A DNA stretch of 64,000 bases from Nocardioides sp. (lineage in GTDB: Bacteria; Actinomycetota; Actinomycetes; Propionibacteriales; Nocardioidaceae), in the NCBI RefSeq assembly GCF_030150155.1, contig NZ_JASLGR010000001.1, positions 30,118-94,117 on the forward strand, written 5' to 3'. The notes under the pieces were generated by a model that was given only the letters and a program-made list of their open reading frames with translations, was not told the origin of the DNA and made no database searches. Of this stretch, positions 1 through 8,524 are shown in pieces. Position 1 is the stretch's first letter, and each line of letters starts with the position of its first letter. The translations under genes were made by a program, and so were the position numbers.

Positions 1-1
1 G

Positions 2-655
<654 letters not shown>

Positions 656-685
656 TCGGGTCCCCGGGCTCCGGTCAGAGCTGGG

Positions 686-1423
686 TCAGCGCCAGGTCAG
701 GGCGGGGTCGACCGCTACGTCGGTGAGCGCCGCCTCGGGGGTGGTGAGCCGATCGGTGAAGTCCGCGCCCGAGGCTCCGATCACGGTCTCGGTCGCGCTC
801 GTGACGGTCCCGGTCGAGCGGTAGAGCGTGACGGTGCGGTCCACCCGGGCGCGCGCCAGGTCGGCGCTGGTCAGCGACGAGATCTCGGACACCGCCTGAT
901 ACTTGCCCTCGCCGACGGCGGAGGCATCCTTGAGCACTGTCTCGGTGGTGACCAGGACGCCGCCGTCACTGGTACGCCGGGCGTTGCACGACACCAGGCT
1001 GCTGGCGGCCGTGCCCGCGCTGGCCTCGCAGGCGTGGTCGACGGCAGGGATGTCGGAGTTGGGTCCGACGAAGACCCGCCAGGAGTGGGAGGTCGGCGAG
1101 CCGTACTCGACGTACGCGTCCTTGGCCTGGCCGATCTGGGCGGCGGGAAGCGCACGGAAGTCCTCGCCTTGGGCCACCACGGTCCCCCGGTCGGGGACCC
1201 AGCGCTGGAGGTGCCCAGAGGCGGTCTCCTGGAGGGTCGTCACCAGGGTGGTCGGATCGGCGGTGAGCGCGGTGTTGGGCGCCTCGACCCGGGTGAGGGC
1301 CGACGCACTCGACGCGTGGTTGACCACGGTCGCCACTGCGACCCCGGTCGTCGCCAGCAGCAGCACGGTGACGGCGGCGGGGAGGCGCCGTCGACGGCGG
1401 CCTTCTCGTGCGTTCACGGACAT
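686..1423 (-). CDS. Hypothetical exported or membrane-anchored protein
   Basis: A 245-residue protein with a basic N-terminus (REGRRRRR) followed by one hydrophobic segment at about residues 14-33, so it is probably membrane anchored or secreted. The remainder is a soluble extracellular domain with two cysteines (DHACEAS and LVSCNAR) that could form a disulfide. I do not recognise the family. It is convergent with the upstream + strand reductase (30-bp gap). The ATG start gives a good signal/anchor sequence. Confidence 0.6.
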   Translation of the reverse strand: MSVNAREGRRRRRLPAAVTVLLLATTGVAVATVVNHASSASALTRVEAPNTALTADPTTLVTTLQETASGHLQRWVPDRGTVVAQGEDFRALPAAQIGQAKDAYVEYGSPTSHSWRVFVGPNSDIPAVDHACEASAGTAASSLVSCNARRTSDGGVLVTTETVLKDASAVGEGKYQAVSEISSLTSADLARARVDRTVTLYRSTGTVTSATETVIGASGADFTDRLTTPEAALTDVAVDPALTWR

Positions 1424-1604
1424 GGTTTCCCTGGCCTCTCGACGTGCGCGATGGACGCGGTGACGTCCACCAGTGCATCAGAAAGTCAGCGTTCGGGCAT
1501 CCCCAGATGTCACGAAAGGGCGACGTGGCAGGGGAGTTGTCACAGCCGTCACAAGATCGCCGCACGGGCGGGGCTGATCCCCGGCGGCTCAGGGAGTCAG
1601 CGGC

Positions 1605-3116
1605 TCAGCGGGTGAACCGCCCGGCCCGCTCCGTTGTCGTGCCCGGCCCGGCTACCAGTAGACCCGCCAGCTCCTCGGCGACCGCGGTGGCGACGCGGGC
1701 GAGGAACGCCTCGGGCTCGGCGGCGGCGTCGGGGTGCTCGGGCAGGATCCGGTCGACCACGCCGAGGTCGGCCAGGTCCCCGGCCCGGACGTGCTGGGCC
1801 TCGGCCATCGCCGGGGCGTGGCTGGTGTCGCCGTACACGATCACGGAGGCGCCCTCGGGTGGCAACGGTGTCAGCCAGGCGTTGCGGGCGGCGATGATCC
1901 GGTCGGCGGGGAAGAGGGCCAGCGCGCCGCCGCCGTTGCCCTGACCCAGCATCAGGGTGAGCGTGGGGGTGCGGACCTCGACCAGGGCGGCCAGCGTGCG
2001 GGCGATCTCGCCGGCGATGCCACCGCTCTCGGCCTTGCCCGACAGCTCCGCGCCCGGGGTGTCGATCACGGTCATCAGCGGCAGTCCGAGCGACTCGGCG
2101 AGCGCGATCCCGCGCTGGGCGGTGCGCAGCCCCGAGGGGCCGAAGGGTCGCTTGGCCTGGGCGGTGCGGTCCTGGGCGACGACCACGCAGGCGACGCCGC
2201 CGAAGCGCGCCAGCGCCAGGCTGATCCCGGAGTCACGCTCCCCCCGGGTGGTGCCACTGAGGGGTACGACGGCCTCGGCCTGCCCCAGCAGCTCCCGGAT
2301 CCCGGGGCGGGCCGGGTCGCGGGTCGCGGTGATCGCGGTCCAGGCGTCGGGCTGCTCGGTCTCCTCCCCAGCACCGTCCCCAGTGCCCTCGGCGCCCTCA
2401 GCGGCAGTCGCACCAGCCGACCCAGGTGCCGGAACCGCCGTCACCTGGTCGCAGACCAGCCCGAGGGTCGCACTCAGCACCTCCCTGACGTCGCTCGGCA
2501 GCACGATCCCGTCGATGATGCCGTGCGAGGAGAGCGACTCGGCCTGCTGCACGTCCGCAGGCAGCGGCTGGCCGGTGACCAGCTCGACCACCTTGGGCCC
2601 GAGGAAGCCGAGCAGCGCACGCGGCTCAGCGACGGTGATGTGGCCCAGCGAGCCCCAGGTCGCCATCACCCCGCCGGTGGTGGGGTGGCGCAGGTAGACC
2701 AGGTACGGCAGGCCGGCGGCCTTGTGGCGCAGCAGTGCCTCGCCGATCCGCACCATCTGGACGAACGCGGGCGTGCCCTCCTGCATCCGGGTGCCGCCCG
2801 AGGCCGGAGCGCCCATCAGGGGCAGCCCCTCGGCGGTCGCCCGGGTGATCGCGGCGACCAGCCGGTCGGCCGCGTCCCGGCCGATCGACCCCGCCAGGAA
2901 GCCGAACTCGCTGATCAGGACCGCCACCCGGCGGCCCTCGATCAGGGCCGATCCGGTCAGCACGGACTCGTCGGTGCCCGCCTTGGCAGCAGCAGCGTCC
3001 AGCTCAGCGGCGTACGCGGCACCGATCCCGGCCCGGCGCGGGGTGGTGTCCCACGAGTCCCACGATCCGGGGTCGATGACCAGGTCGAGCAGCTCGCGTG
3101 CGGTGAGACGGGGCAT
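1605..3116 (-). CDS. Acyl-CoA carboxylase carboxyltransferase, fused beta/alpha type
   Basis: A 503-residue carboxyltransferase of the biotin-dependent carboxylase family (acetyl/propionyl-CoA type), which transfers carboxyl from carboxybiotin to acyl-CoA. The N-terminal half has the crotonase-like core (MGAPASGGTRMQEG, HPTTGGVMATWGSLGH, EPRALLGFLGP). The C-terminal half has ALARFGGVACVVVAQD, LMTVIDTPGAELS and GQGNGGGALALFPADR. The two halves are joined by a Gly/Glu-rich linker around residues 245-265. No zinc-ribbon is visible at the N-terminus. An in-frame extension to 3290 exists, but it would read through a large palindrome (3127-3292), so the ATG at 3116 (MPRLTARELL) is preferred. No biotin carboxylase subunit gene is adjacent. 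Confidence 0.85.
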   Translation of the reverse strand: MPRLTARELLDLVIDPGSWDSWDTTPRRAGIGAAYAAELDAAAAKAGTDESVLTGSALIEGRRVAVLISEFGFLAGSIGRDAADRLVAAITRATAEGLPLMGAPASGGTRMQEGTPAFVQMVRIGEALLRHKAAGLPYLVYLRHPTTGGVMATWGSLGHITVAEPRALLGFLGPKVVELVTGQPLPADVQQAESLSSHGIIDGIVLPSDVREVLSATLGLVCDQVTAVPAPGSAGATAAEGAEGTGDGAGEETEQPDAWTAITATRDPARPGIRELLGQAEAVVPLSGTTRGERDSGISLALARFGGVACVVVAQDRTAQAKRPFGPSGLRTAQRGIALAESLGLPLMTVIDTPGAELSGKAESGGIAGEIARTLAALVEVRTPTLTLMLGQGNGGGALALFPADRIIAARNAWLTPLPPEGASVIVYGDTSHAPAMAEAQHVRAGDLADLGVVDRILPEHPDAAAEPEAFLARVATAVAEELAGLLVAGPGTTTERAGRFTR

Positions 3117-3126
3117 GCCCGAACCG

Positions 3127-3292
3127 TAGTGGCTCGGGTCAGAAGTTGTTGGGCGGTTGGCGCACTCGGGGCACGCACCTCGCTGCGTTGTCGAACACTC
3201 GACGGGCCTCCGGCCCGCCTTCGGTCCTCCGCCTTGCGAGGCACGCACCCCGAGCACGCCCACCATCCCAAAACTTCCGACCCGAGCCACTA
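3127..3292. repeat. 166-bp imperfect palindrome (extragenic inverted repeat)
   Basis: The outer arms TAGTGGCTCGGGTCAGAAG (from 3127) and CTTCCGACCCGAGCCACTA (to 3292) are inverted copies with one mismatch. Inner arms (around 3150-3180 and 3235-3270) also pair imperfectly, with differences that are mostly transitions compatible with G-U pairing. The centre, near 3210, is the hairpin GGGCC-TCC-GGCCC. The element fills almost all of the gap between two genes on the minus strand, and no transposase is present. It resembles a MITE- or REP-like element, or a very long RNA stem. Confidence 0.75.
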
Positions 3293-3309
3293 GTGCCCGC
3301 TCCGGCGGC

Positions 3310-4803
3310 TCAGCGGTGCGTCGAGGACGACACCAGGGGAGGGGTGGTGCGGCTCATCAGCCATCGCGTGATCAGCGGACGGAGGTTGGTGCCGGACGTG
3401 GTCGAGAGCCAGCTCAGGTAGTCGGCACGGGTGACGCTGGTGCCCGCGCGGGCGGCCGGCCACTCCCGGACCAGCTTCCAGAACGTCTTCTTGCCGACGG
3501 TCTTGCGGACCTGGTCCCACATCAGTGCCGTGCTGGAGTAGACGTTGTCGTCGGCGAAGTGGTCGGCCTTGTAGGCGCCGGGCGGCCCACCGTTGGCGCG
3601 GTCGTCGGCCTCGAAGAGGGTCATGTCGGCGAGCGAGTCACCGGCGTTGCGGCCCCAGGCCTGGTCCTGCCAGGTCATCTGCAGGTACGTCGCCATCCCC
3701 TCGTTCATCCACACGTCGCGCCAGTCGGCCGGGGTGACCTCGTCGCCGTACCACTGGTGGGCCATCTCGTGGACGAGCACGTCGGCGGAGTAGGAGTCAG
3801 GGGTGTTGCCCAGGGTCAGCGTGGTCTGCGTCTCCATCGCGCTCTGCGCGGGGACGATCAGGATCGACAGCGAGTCGAACGGGTACGGGCCGAGCCGCTT
3901 CTCCAGCCAGGCGAGCAGCTCGGGGGTCTTCTTCAGGGTCTTCAGCGGGGTGCTGTCATCGGTCGGCACCCAGTAGGCCAGCGGCACGCCGGAGGCCGAG
4001 GTCGCCTTCGTCTCGGTGTAGGCGCCGACCGCCAGCGTGGTCAGATAGGAGGCCATCGGCGCAGCGGAGTGCCACACCGTGGTGGTGCCCGCCGCGGTGT
4101 CGGTGCGCGAGGTCAGGGTGCCGTTGCTGATCCCCACCATCCCGGCCGGGGCGTGCACGGTGACGTCGTAGAGCGCCTTGTCGGCGGGCTGGTCGTTGAC
4201 GGCGTACCAGGTGAAGGCGCCGTACGGCTCCTGCATCGTCCACAGCCCGCCCTCGGGGGTCGCGGTCAGGCCGAGCGGCTCGGCGTCACTCCGTTTCGCC
4301 GGGTCCTTCACCGGGGTCGGCGTGCCGGCGTACGTCAGGGTCAGGACGTGCCGGGAGTCGGCGGTGACCGGTGCGGCGACGACGAGGTCCTGCCCGGTGT
4401 GGGTGCTGGTGACCTCCGTGCCGTCGAGTGTCACCTTCGTGGCGGTCAGGGCGGCGCCGAAGTCGAGGGTCAGCGTCGGGGAGGTGACCGCGGCCCTGAA
4501 GGTGAGGGTCTCGGTGCCGCTGAGCCGGGTCTTGTCCCAGGTCAGGTCGAGGCCGTAGTGCAGGGCGTCGACGACCTTGTCGCCGACGAGTGGGTAGACG
4601 GAGTCGGTCTGCGGGGTCGAGACGGCGGCGTCGTACGCCGTCTCCGTGCTGCCCGACGACGAGGTCGAGGCCGATGGGGACGAGGTCGGGGTCGAGCCGG
4701 ACGTGCTCGCCCCACAGCCGGCCAGTCCCGCGGCCCCGGCGAGGAGGCCGAGTGTCAGGCAGGCGGCACTGAGGGCGGAGGGGCGGCGCTTCACCGTCGT
4801 CAT
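3310..4803 (-). CDS. M1-family zinc aminopeptidase, lipoprotein
   Basis: A 497-residue M1 metallopeptidase removing N-terminal residues from peptides, probably on the outer face of the membrane. The N-terminus is a lipoprotein signal with lipobox LAGC, the modified cysteine being residue 30. A Ser/Thr-rich tether follows. The catalytic block HEMAHQWYGDEV at about residues 344-355 carries HExxH, and the third zinc ligand is the glutamate of WMNEGMATY about 20 residues later. The exopeptidase GxMEN motif is weak: WTMQEPYGAFTWY lies further upstream and SAMETQTTLTLG just before the zinc site. Short relative to PepN (about 850 residues) but typical for actinobacterial single-unit M1 lipoproteins. 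Its ATG overlaps the TGA of the upstream PucR-type regulator by 4 bases (ATGA), so the two are co-translated. Confidence 0.9.
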   Translation of the reverse strand: MTTVKRRPSALSAACLTLGLLAGAAGLAGCGASTSGSTPTSSPSASTSSSGSTETAYDAAVSTPQTDSVYPLVGDKVVDALHYGLDLTWDKTRLSGTETLTFRAAVTSPTLTLDFGAALTATKVTLDGTEVTSTHTGQDLVVAAPVTADSRHVLTLTYAGTPTPVKDPAKRSDAEPLGLTATPEGGLWTMQEPYGAFTWYAVNDQPADKALYDVTVHAPAGMVGISNGTLTSRTDTAAGTTTVWHSAAPMASYLTTLAVGAYTETKATSASGVPLAYWVPTDDSTPLKTLKKTPELLAWLEKRLGPYPFDSLSILIVPAQSAMETQTTLTLGNTPDSYSADVLVHEMAHQWYGDEVTPADWRDVWMNEGMATYLQMTWQDQAWGRNAGDSLADMTLFEADDRANGGPPGAYKADHFADDNVYSSTALMWDQVRKTVGKKTFWKLVREWPAARAGTSVTRADYLSWLSTTSGTNLRPLITRWLMSRTTPPLVSSSTHR

Positions 4804-5987
4804 CGTGCCACGTCGCGGCCGGTGCCGAGGGCCAGTGTCAGGGCCAGCACCCAGCGCGGGTCGTCGAGCCGGGTGCCGTAGATCTCGCGGAGCTGGGAGA
4901 TCCGGTAGCGCACCGTCTGCGGGTGCACGAAGAGCGCCGCGGCCATCTCGTCACGGCGCCCCTGGTGCAGCAGCCAGGCCTGCAACGTCTCGAGCAGCTT
5001 CTCGCGGGTGCTCTCGCGCAGGTCGGCCATCGGGGCGAGCACCCAGGTGCGCAGGTCGGCGTAGGCCTCGGGGTCGGCGTTGAGCACGAGTGAGACCAGG
5101 TGGGTGTCGGTGTCGTCGAGCAGGCCCTCGCGCTGGGCACGGAACGCCCGCTGGAACGAGACCCGCGCCTCCCGCCAGGGCTTGGCCGGGCCGACGACGG
5201 CGCCGCGACCCGAGGTCGCGGCGAGCAGTGCCGGGCGGCGGTGGCGCTCCATGTCGGGCACCAGCAGGACGGCGACGCCGCCCAGGTCGGGCTGCTCGTC
5301 GAGCTCGAGGGTGGCCGGCGGCAGGCTGGACAGCACGGTGCCGAGCTGGGCGCTGGGCAGCAGCACAGCGGTGAGCGTGGTGGGGGTGGGCCAGTCGGCG
5401 TCGTGGGCGGCGTCGTCGACGACCTCGGCGGTGGCGCCGTCGATGAGGTGCTGGCCGAGGCGGCTCAGCAGCCGTTGCCGCTCGCGTCCCGAGGAGGCCA
5501 TCTCGGCGGCGTGTCCGGCCACCGAGGCGTCGGAGACCTCGTCGATCCAGGCGAAGACGAGGGCGGCGAACTCGACCAGTGCCTCGGCGGACAGGCCGGC
5601 CGCGAGCGCTCCGCTGGAGAGCTCGCGCCAGGCGGTGCGGGCCCCGATCCGGTACGCCGCGAGGATCGCCTCGGGAGCGCGACCGCTGCGCGCCTCGCCG
5701 CCGCCGAGGTCGAAGGCACCCTGGATCGCGGCCGGGGTGGCCAGGGCGAGGTCCTCGACCCCGCCCGCGGCGGCGGAGAGGAAGCCCGACAGCGCGACCT
5801 GCACGGCCGACTGGATGATGCCGGCCATCTTCCCGTCCGACCAGGCGTCCTGATAGGCGGGCACCTCGGCGATGACGGCGTTGACCACGTCCTCGCCGAC
5901 CCGGGGGAGGAGGCCGCCGATCTGGGTGACGATGTCGGGGGTGAGGCCGAACTCGCCGACGGGCGGGGTGTGACGCGTCTCGCTCAA
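4800..5987 (-). CDS. PucR/CdaR-type helix-turn-helix transcriptional regulator
   Basis: A 395-residue regulator. The C-terminal PucR-type HTH is clear at about residues 335-385 (QAWLLHQGRRDEMAAALFVH, then PQTVRYRISQLREIYG). The N-terminal two thirds is a helical sensor region typical of this family; no GGDEF motif is seen. A TTG start at 5987 (LSETRHTPP) preceded by GGAGGAGC is preferred; a further in-frame TTG at 6014 is possible. It overlaps the downstream M1 peptidase gene and is divergent from the ferredoxin-reductase/desaturase pair, which it may regulate along with itself. In mycobacteria-like genomes this neighbourhood is associated with fatty acid desaturation. The control relationship is inferred. 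Confidence 0.85.
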   Translation of the reverse strand: MSETRHTPPVGEFGLTPDIVTQIGGLLPRVGEDVVNAVIAEVPAYQDAWSDGKMAGIIQSAVQVALSGFLSAAAGGVEDLALATPAAIQGAFDLGGGEARSGRAPEAILAAYRIGARTAWRELSSGALAAGLSAEALVEFAALVFAWIDEVSDASVAGHAAEMASSGRERQRLLSRLGQHLIDGATAEVVDDAAHDADWPTPTTLTAVLLPSAQLGTVLSSLPPATLELDEQPDLGGVAVLLVPDMERHRRPALLAATSGRGAVVGPAKPWREARVSFQRAFRAQREGLLDDTDTHLVSLVLNADPEAYADLRTWVLAPMADLRESTREKLLETLQAWLLHQGRRDEMAAALFVHPQTVRYRISQLREIYGTRLDDPRWVLALTLALGTGRDVAR

Positions 5988-6089
5988 AGCTCCTCCATGC
6001 CGCAATTTTATCAACGGTGAACAAAAAACTAGTTCATCTTCACGTCAGAGGCACATGAATCTAACCGTCTGAACCATCATGATGGTCGT
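5988..6089. promoter_or_regulatory. AT-rich divergent promoter region with two palindromes
   Basis: This gap is conspicuously AT-rich against its surroundings. It holds an interrupted inverted repeat TGAAC-N9-GTTCA (6018-6036; extended GGTGAAC/GTTCATC with one mismatch) and a perfect 14-bp palindrome ACCATCATGATGGT (6073-6086) ending 3 bases before the GTG start of the ferredoxin reductase. A -10-like GATAAAAT for the regulator lies around 6004-6011 on the minus strand. The palindromes are good candidate operators for divergent control. The binding protein is unknown. Confidence 0.55.
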
Positions 6090-7202
6090 GTGAGTTCCTG
6101 GATCGCCGAACGTGCCGGCCAAGTAGCGGCTGCCCTGGCGACCCCGCTCGTCCCGTCGGACTACCTCGACATGTTCAGCCCGCTGCGCAAGGGCGCCGAC
6201 CTGCGGGCCCGGATCGTCTCGGTGCACCCGGAGACGGCCGACGCGGCGACCCTGGTGATGAAGCCGGGCAAGGACTGGGCGGGCCACGTCCCGGGCCAGT
6301 ACATGCGCATCGGCGTCGACGTCGACGGCATCCGCCAGTGGCGCGCGTACTCGCTGACCCACGGTCCGCGTGCCGACGGCAACATCTCGATCACCGTCAA
6401 GGCGGTCGATGGCGGCAAGGTCAGCCCCTACCTCGTCCACCAGGCGGTGCCCGGGACCCTGGTCCACATCGACCAGGCGCAGGGCGAGTTCGTCCTGCCG
6501 GCCCCGCTGAGCACGCAGAAGTTCCTCTTCGTCACCGCCGGCTCCGGGATCACCCCGGTGATCGGGATGCTGCGCAACCTGTTCCCGGTGACCGACGCGG
6601 GGGTGATCGTGCCCGAGTCCAGCGCCGGCCTCGACATCGTCTGCGTGCACCTCGCGCCGACCGCTCCGGCGACCATCTTCGCCGACAACTTGGCCGAGCT
6701 CGACGCGGCAGGTGCGGTCACCCTGATCTCGCGGTACGACGACCAGCACGGCACCTTCGACGTGGCGCAGCTCGCCGACCTGGTCCCCGACCTGGCCGAG
6801 CGCAGCACCTACGCCTGCGGGCCGGTCGGGCTGCTCGACGCGCTCACCGCGCACCACGAGGCCGCCGCCCTGCCGCTGCACCTGGAGCAGTTCCGCACCT
6901 CCACCGTGGTCGTCGGCGAGGGTGGCACCGTCACCCTGACCGGGGCCACCACCGGCGCTGCCGTCGAACTCGACCTCGACGCCGCCACCCCCATCCTCGA
7001 CGCCGCCGAGGCCGCCGGCGTCCTCATGCCGAGCGGGTGCCGGATGGGCATCTGCTTCGGCTGCGTCCTCCCACTCAAGGAGGGCGCCGTGCGCGACCTC
7101 CGCAACGGCGACCTGATCGTCGCCGTCCCGGGGGAGACCGACGGCCTGAACGTCCAGACCTGCATCAGCGCTGCCGCTGGTGCCTGCGTGATCGAACACT
7201 GA
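6090..7202 (+). CDS. Ferredoxin reductase with C-terminal 2Fe-2S domain, desaturase electron-transfer partner
   Basis: A 370-residue flavoprotein. The N-terminal FAD-binding barrel has GQYMRIGVDVDGIRQWRAYS. The NAD(P)-binding domain has VTAGSGITPVIGMLR and STYACGPVGLLD. The C-terminal plant-type 2Fe-2S ferredoxin has the cysteine pattern C-x4-C-x2-C (SGCRMGICFGCVL) and a fourth cysteine in QTCIS. The GTG start at 6090 lies just after the palindrome. It is followed 15 bp later by the acyl-CoA desaturase, the arrangement of Rv3230c with desA3 in M. tuberculosis, where the reductase passes electrons from NADPH to the di-iron desaturase. The same role is inferred here. Confidence 0.92.
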   Translation: MSSWIAERAGQVAAALATPLVPSDYLDMFSPLRKGADLRARIVSVHPETADAATLVMKPGKDWAGHVPGQYMRIGVDVDGIRQWRAYSLTHGPRADGNISITVKAVDGGKVSPYLVHQAVPGTLVHIDQAQGEFVLPAPLSTQKFLFVTAGSGITPVIGMLRNLFPVTDAGVIVPESSAGLDIVCVHLAPTAPATIFADNLAELDAAGAVTLISRYDDQHGTFDVAQLADLVPDLAERSTYACGPVGLLDALTAHHEAAALPLHLEQFRTSTVVVGEGGTVTLTGATTGAAVELDLDAATPILDAAEAAGVLMPSGCRMGICFGCVLPLKEGAVRDLRNGDLIVAVPGETDGLNVQTCISAAAGACVIEH

Positions 7203-7217
7203 GGGAGTAGTCCACAC

Positions 7218-8450
7218 ATGACCATCGCCGAAGAGCCCCGTCTCACGGTCGACCCGAACAACCCGATCGCGCACCTGAGTCGTGAGGACATCGAGGCGAT
7301 CGGGCGCGAGCTCGACGCGATCCGTGCCGAGGTGATGGCCAGTCGCGGCGAGCGCGACGCGAAGTACATCCGCTCCGTGATCAAGACCCAGCGCGCTCTG
7401 GAGCTCGGCTCGCGCGCGGTCCTGCTCGCCAGCATCTTCCCGCCGGCCTTCATCGCGGGCACCGCGGGCCTGACCGTGGCCAAGATCCTGGAGAACATGG
7501 AGATCGGTCACAACATCCTGCACGGCCAGTGGGACTGGATGCGTGACCCGAAGATCCACTCCACCACCTGGGAGTGGGACTCGGCCTCGACCGCCGAGGG
7601 CTGGAAGAAGACCCACAACGAGGAGCACCACACCTACACGAACATCGTGGGGATGGACAACGACCTCGGCTGGGGCGTCGTTCGGGTCGACGAGGCACAG
7701 GAGTGGTCGACGAAGTGCCTGTGGCAGCCGGCGTACAACTTCCTCAACATGCTGCTCTTCGAATACGGCATCGCGGCCTACGACGTGAAGTTCGGGGACT
7801 GGGCTCGCACACCGAAGGAGGAGCGCGACCCGGAGAACGACCGGATGGTGCGGGAGGGCTTCAAGAAGATCAAGAAGCAGGCGCTGCGTGACTACGTGAT
7901 CCACCCGATCCTGTCGGGTCCGTCGGCGCCGTTCACCCTGGTCGCCAACGCGCTGGCCAACCTGGGCCGCAACGTCTGGTCGCATTCGGTGATCATGTGC
8001 GGTCACTTCCCCGAGGGCGTGGCCACCTTCGAGCTCGACGAGCTCCCCGAGAACGAGACCCGCGGCGACTGGTACATCCGCCAGATGATCGGCTCGGCCA
8101 ACATCTCCGGCTCTAAGGCCGTGCACATCCTCTCGGGCAACCTGTCGCACCAGATCGAGCACCACATCTGGCCCGACCTGCCCTCCAACCGGTACGCCGA
8201 GGTGGCCCCGCGGGTTCGGGCGATCTTCGAGAAGTACGGCCTGAACTACCACTCGGCCTCGATGCCGAAGCAGGTCGCCAGCGCCTGGCACAAGACGCTG
8301 CGGCTCTCCTTCCCCAACGGCTGGTGGGAGTCCACCACCGTGCGCAACCTGCCCTCCCAGCTCAAGAAGCTGCGCAAGGTCGTCAAGGCGACCGGCAAGG
8401 ACCGGGTCCGGATGCTCAAGGAGATCGAGGCTCAGGGCTCGCGCTACTGA
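7218..8450 (+). CDS. Membrane acyl-CoA (delta-9/stearoyl-type) fatty acid desaturase
   Basis: A 410-residue di-iron membrane desaturase. All three histidine boxes are visible: HNILH near residue 97, HNEEHH near 134 and HQIEHH near 313. These bind the two irons that introduce a double bond into a fatty acyl-CoA. Hydrophobic spans are present around residues 70-90 and 230-260. The length fits the DesA3/linoleoyl-CoA desaturase group. An RBS-like GAGGGAG precedes the ATG. It lies in an operon with the ferredoxin reductase upstream; together they form a complete desaturase system except for the regulator. Confidence 0.93.
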   Translation: MTIAEEPRLTVDPNNPIAHLSREDIEAIGRELDAIRAEVMASRGERDAKYIRSVIKTQRALELGSRAVLLASIFPPAFIAGTAGLTVAKILENMEIGHNILHGQWDWMRDPKIHSTTWEWDSASTAEGWKKTHNEEHHTYTNIVGMDNDLGWGVVRVDEAQEWSTKCLWQPAYNFLNMLLFEYGIAAYDVKFGDWARTPKEERDPENDRMVREGFKKIKKQALRDYVIHPILSGPSAPFTLVANALANLGRNVWSHSVIMCGHFPEGVATFELDELPENETRGDWYIRQMIGSANISGSKAVHILSGNLSHQIEHHIWPDLPSNRYAEVAPRVRAIFEKYGLNYHSASMPKQVASAWHKTLRLSFPNGWWESTTVRNLPSQLKKLRKVVKATGKDRVRMLKEIEAQGSRY

Positions 8451-8524
8451 CCCTCAGGCTGGGCGGCGTGGGGCCGATCTGAGAAAGCGTCATGCTCCAC
8501 AGGTTCCTCTCCTAGGCTGGATTC

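Noticed and set aside
3117..3290. Longer N-terminus of the carboxyltransferase
   Set aside because: Would translate one arm and the centre of the 166-bp palindrome; the family begins at the MPRLTARE start.
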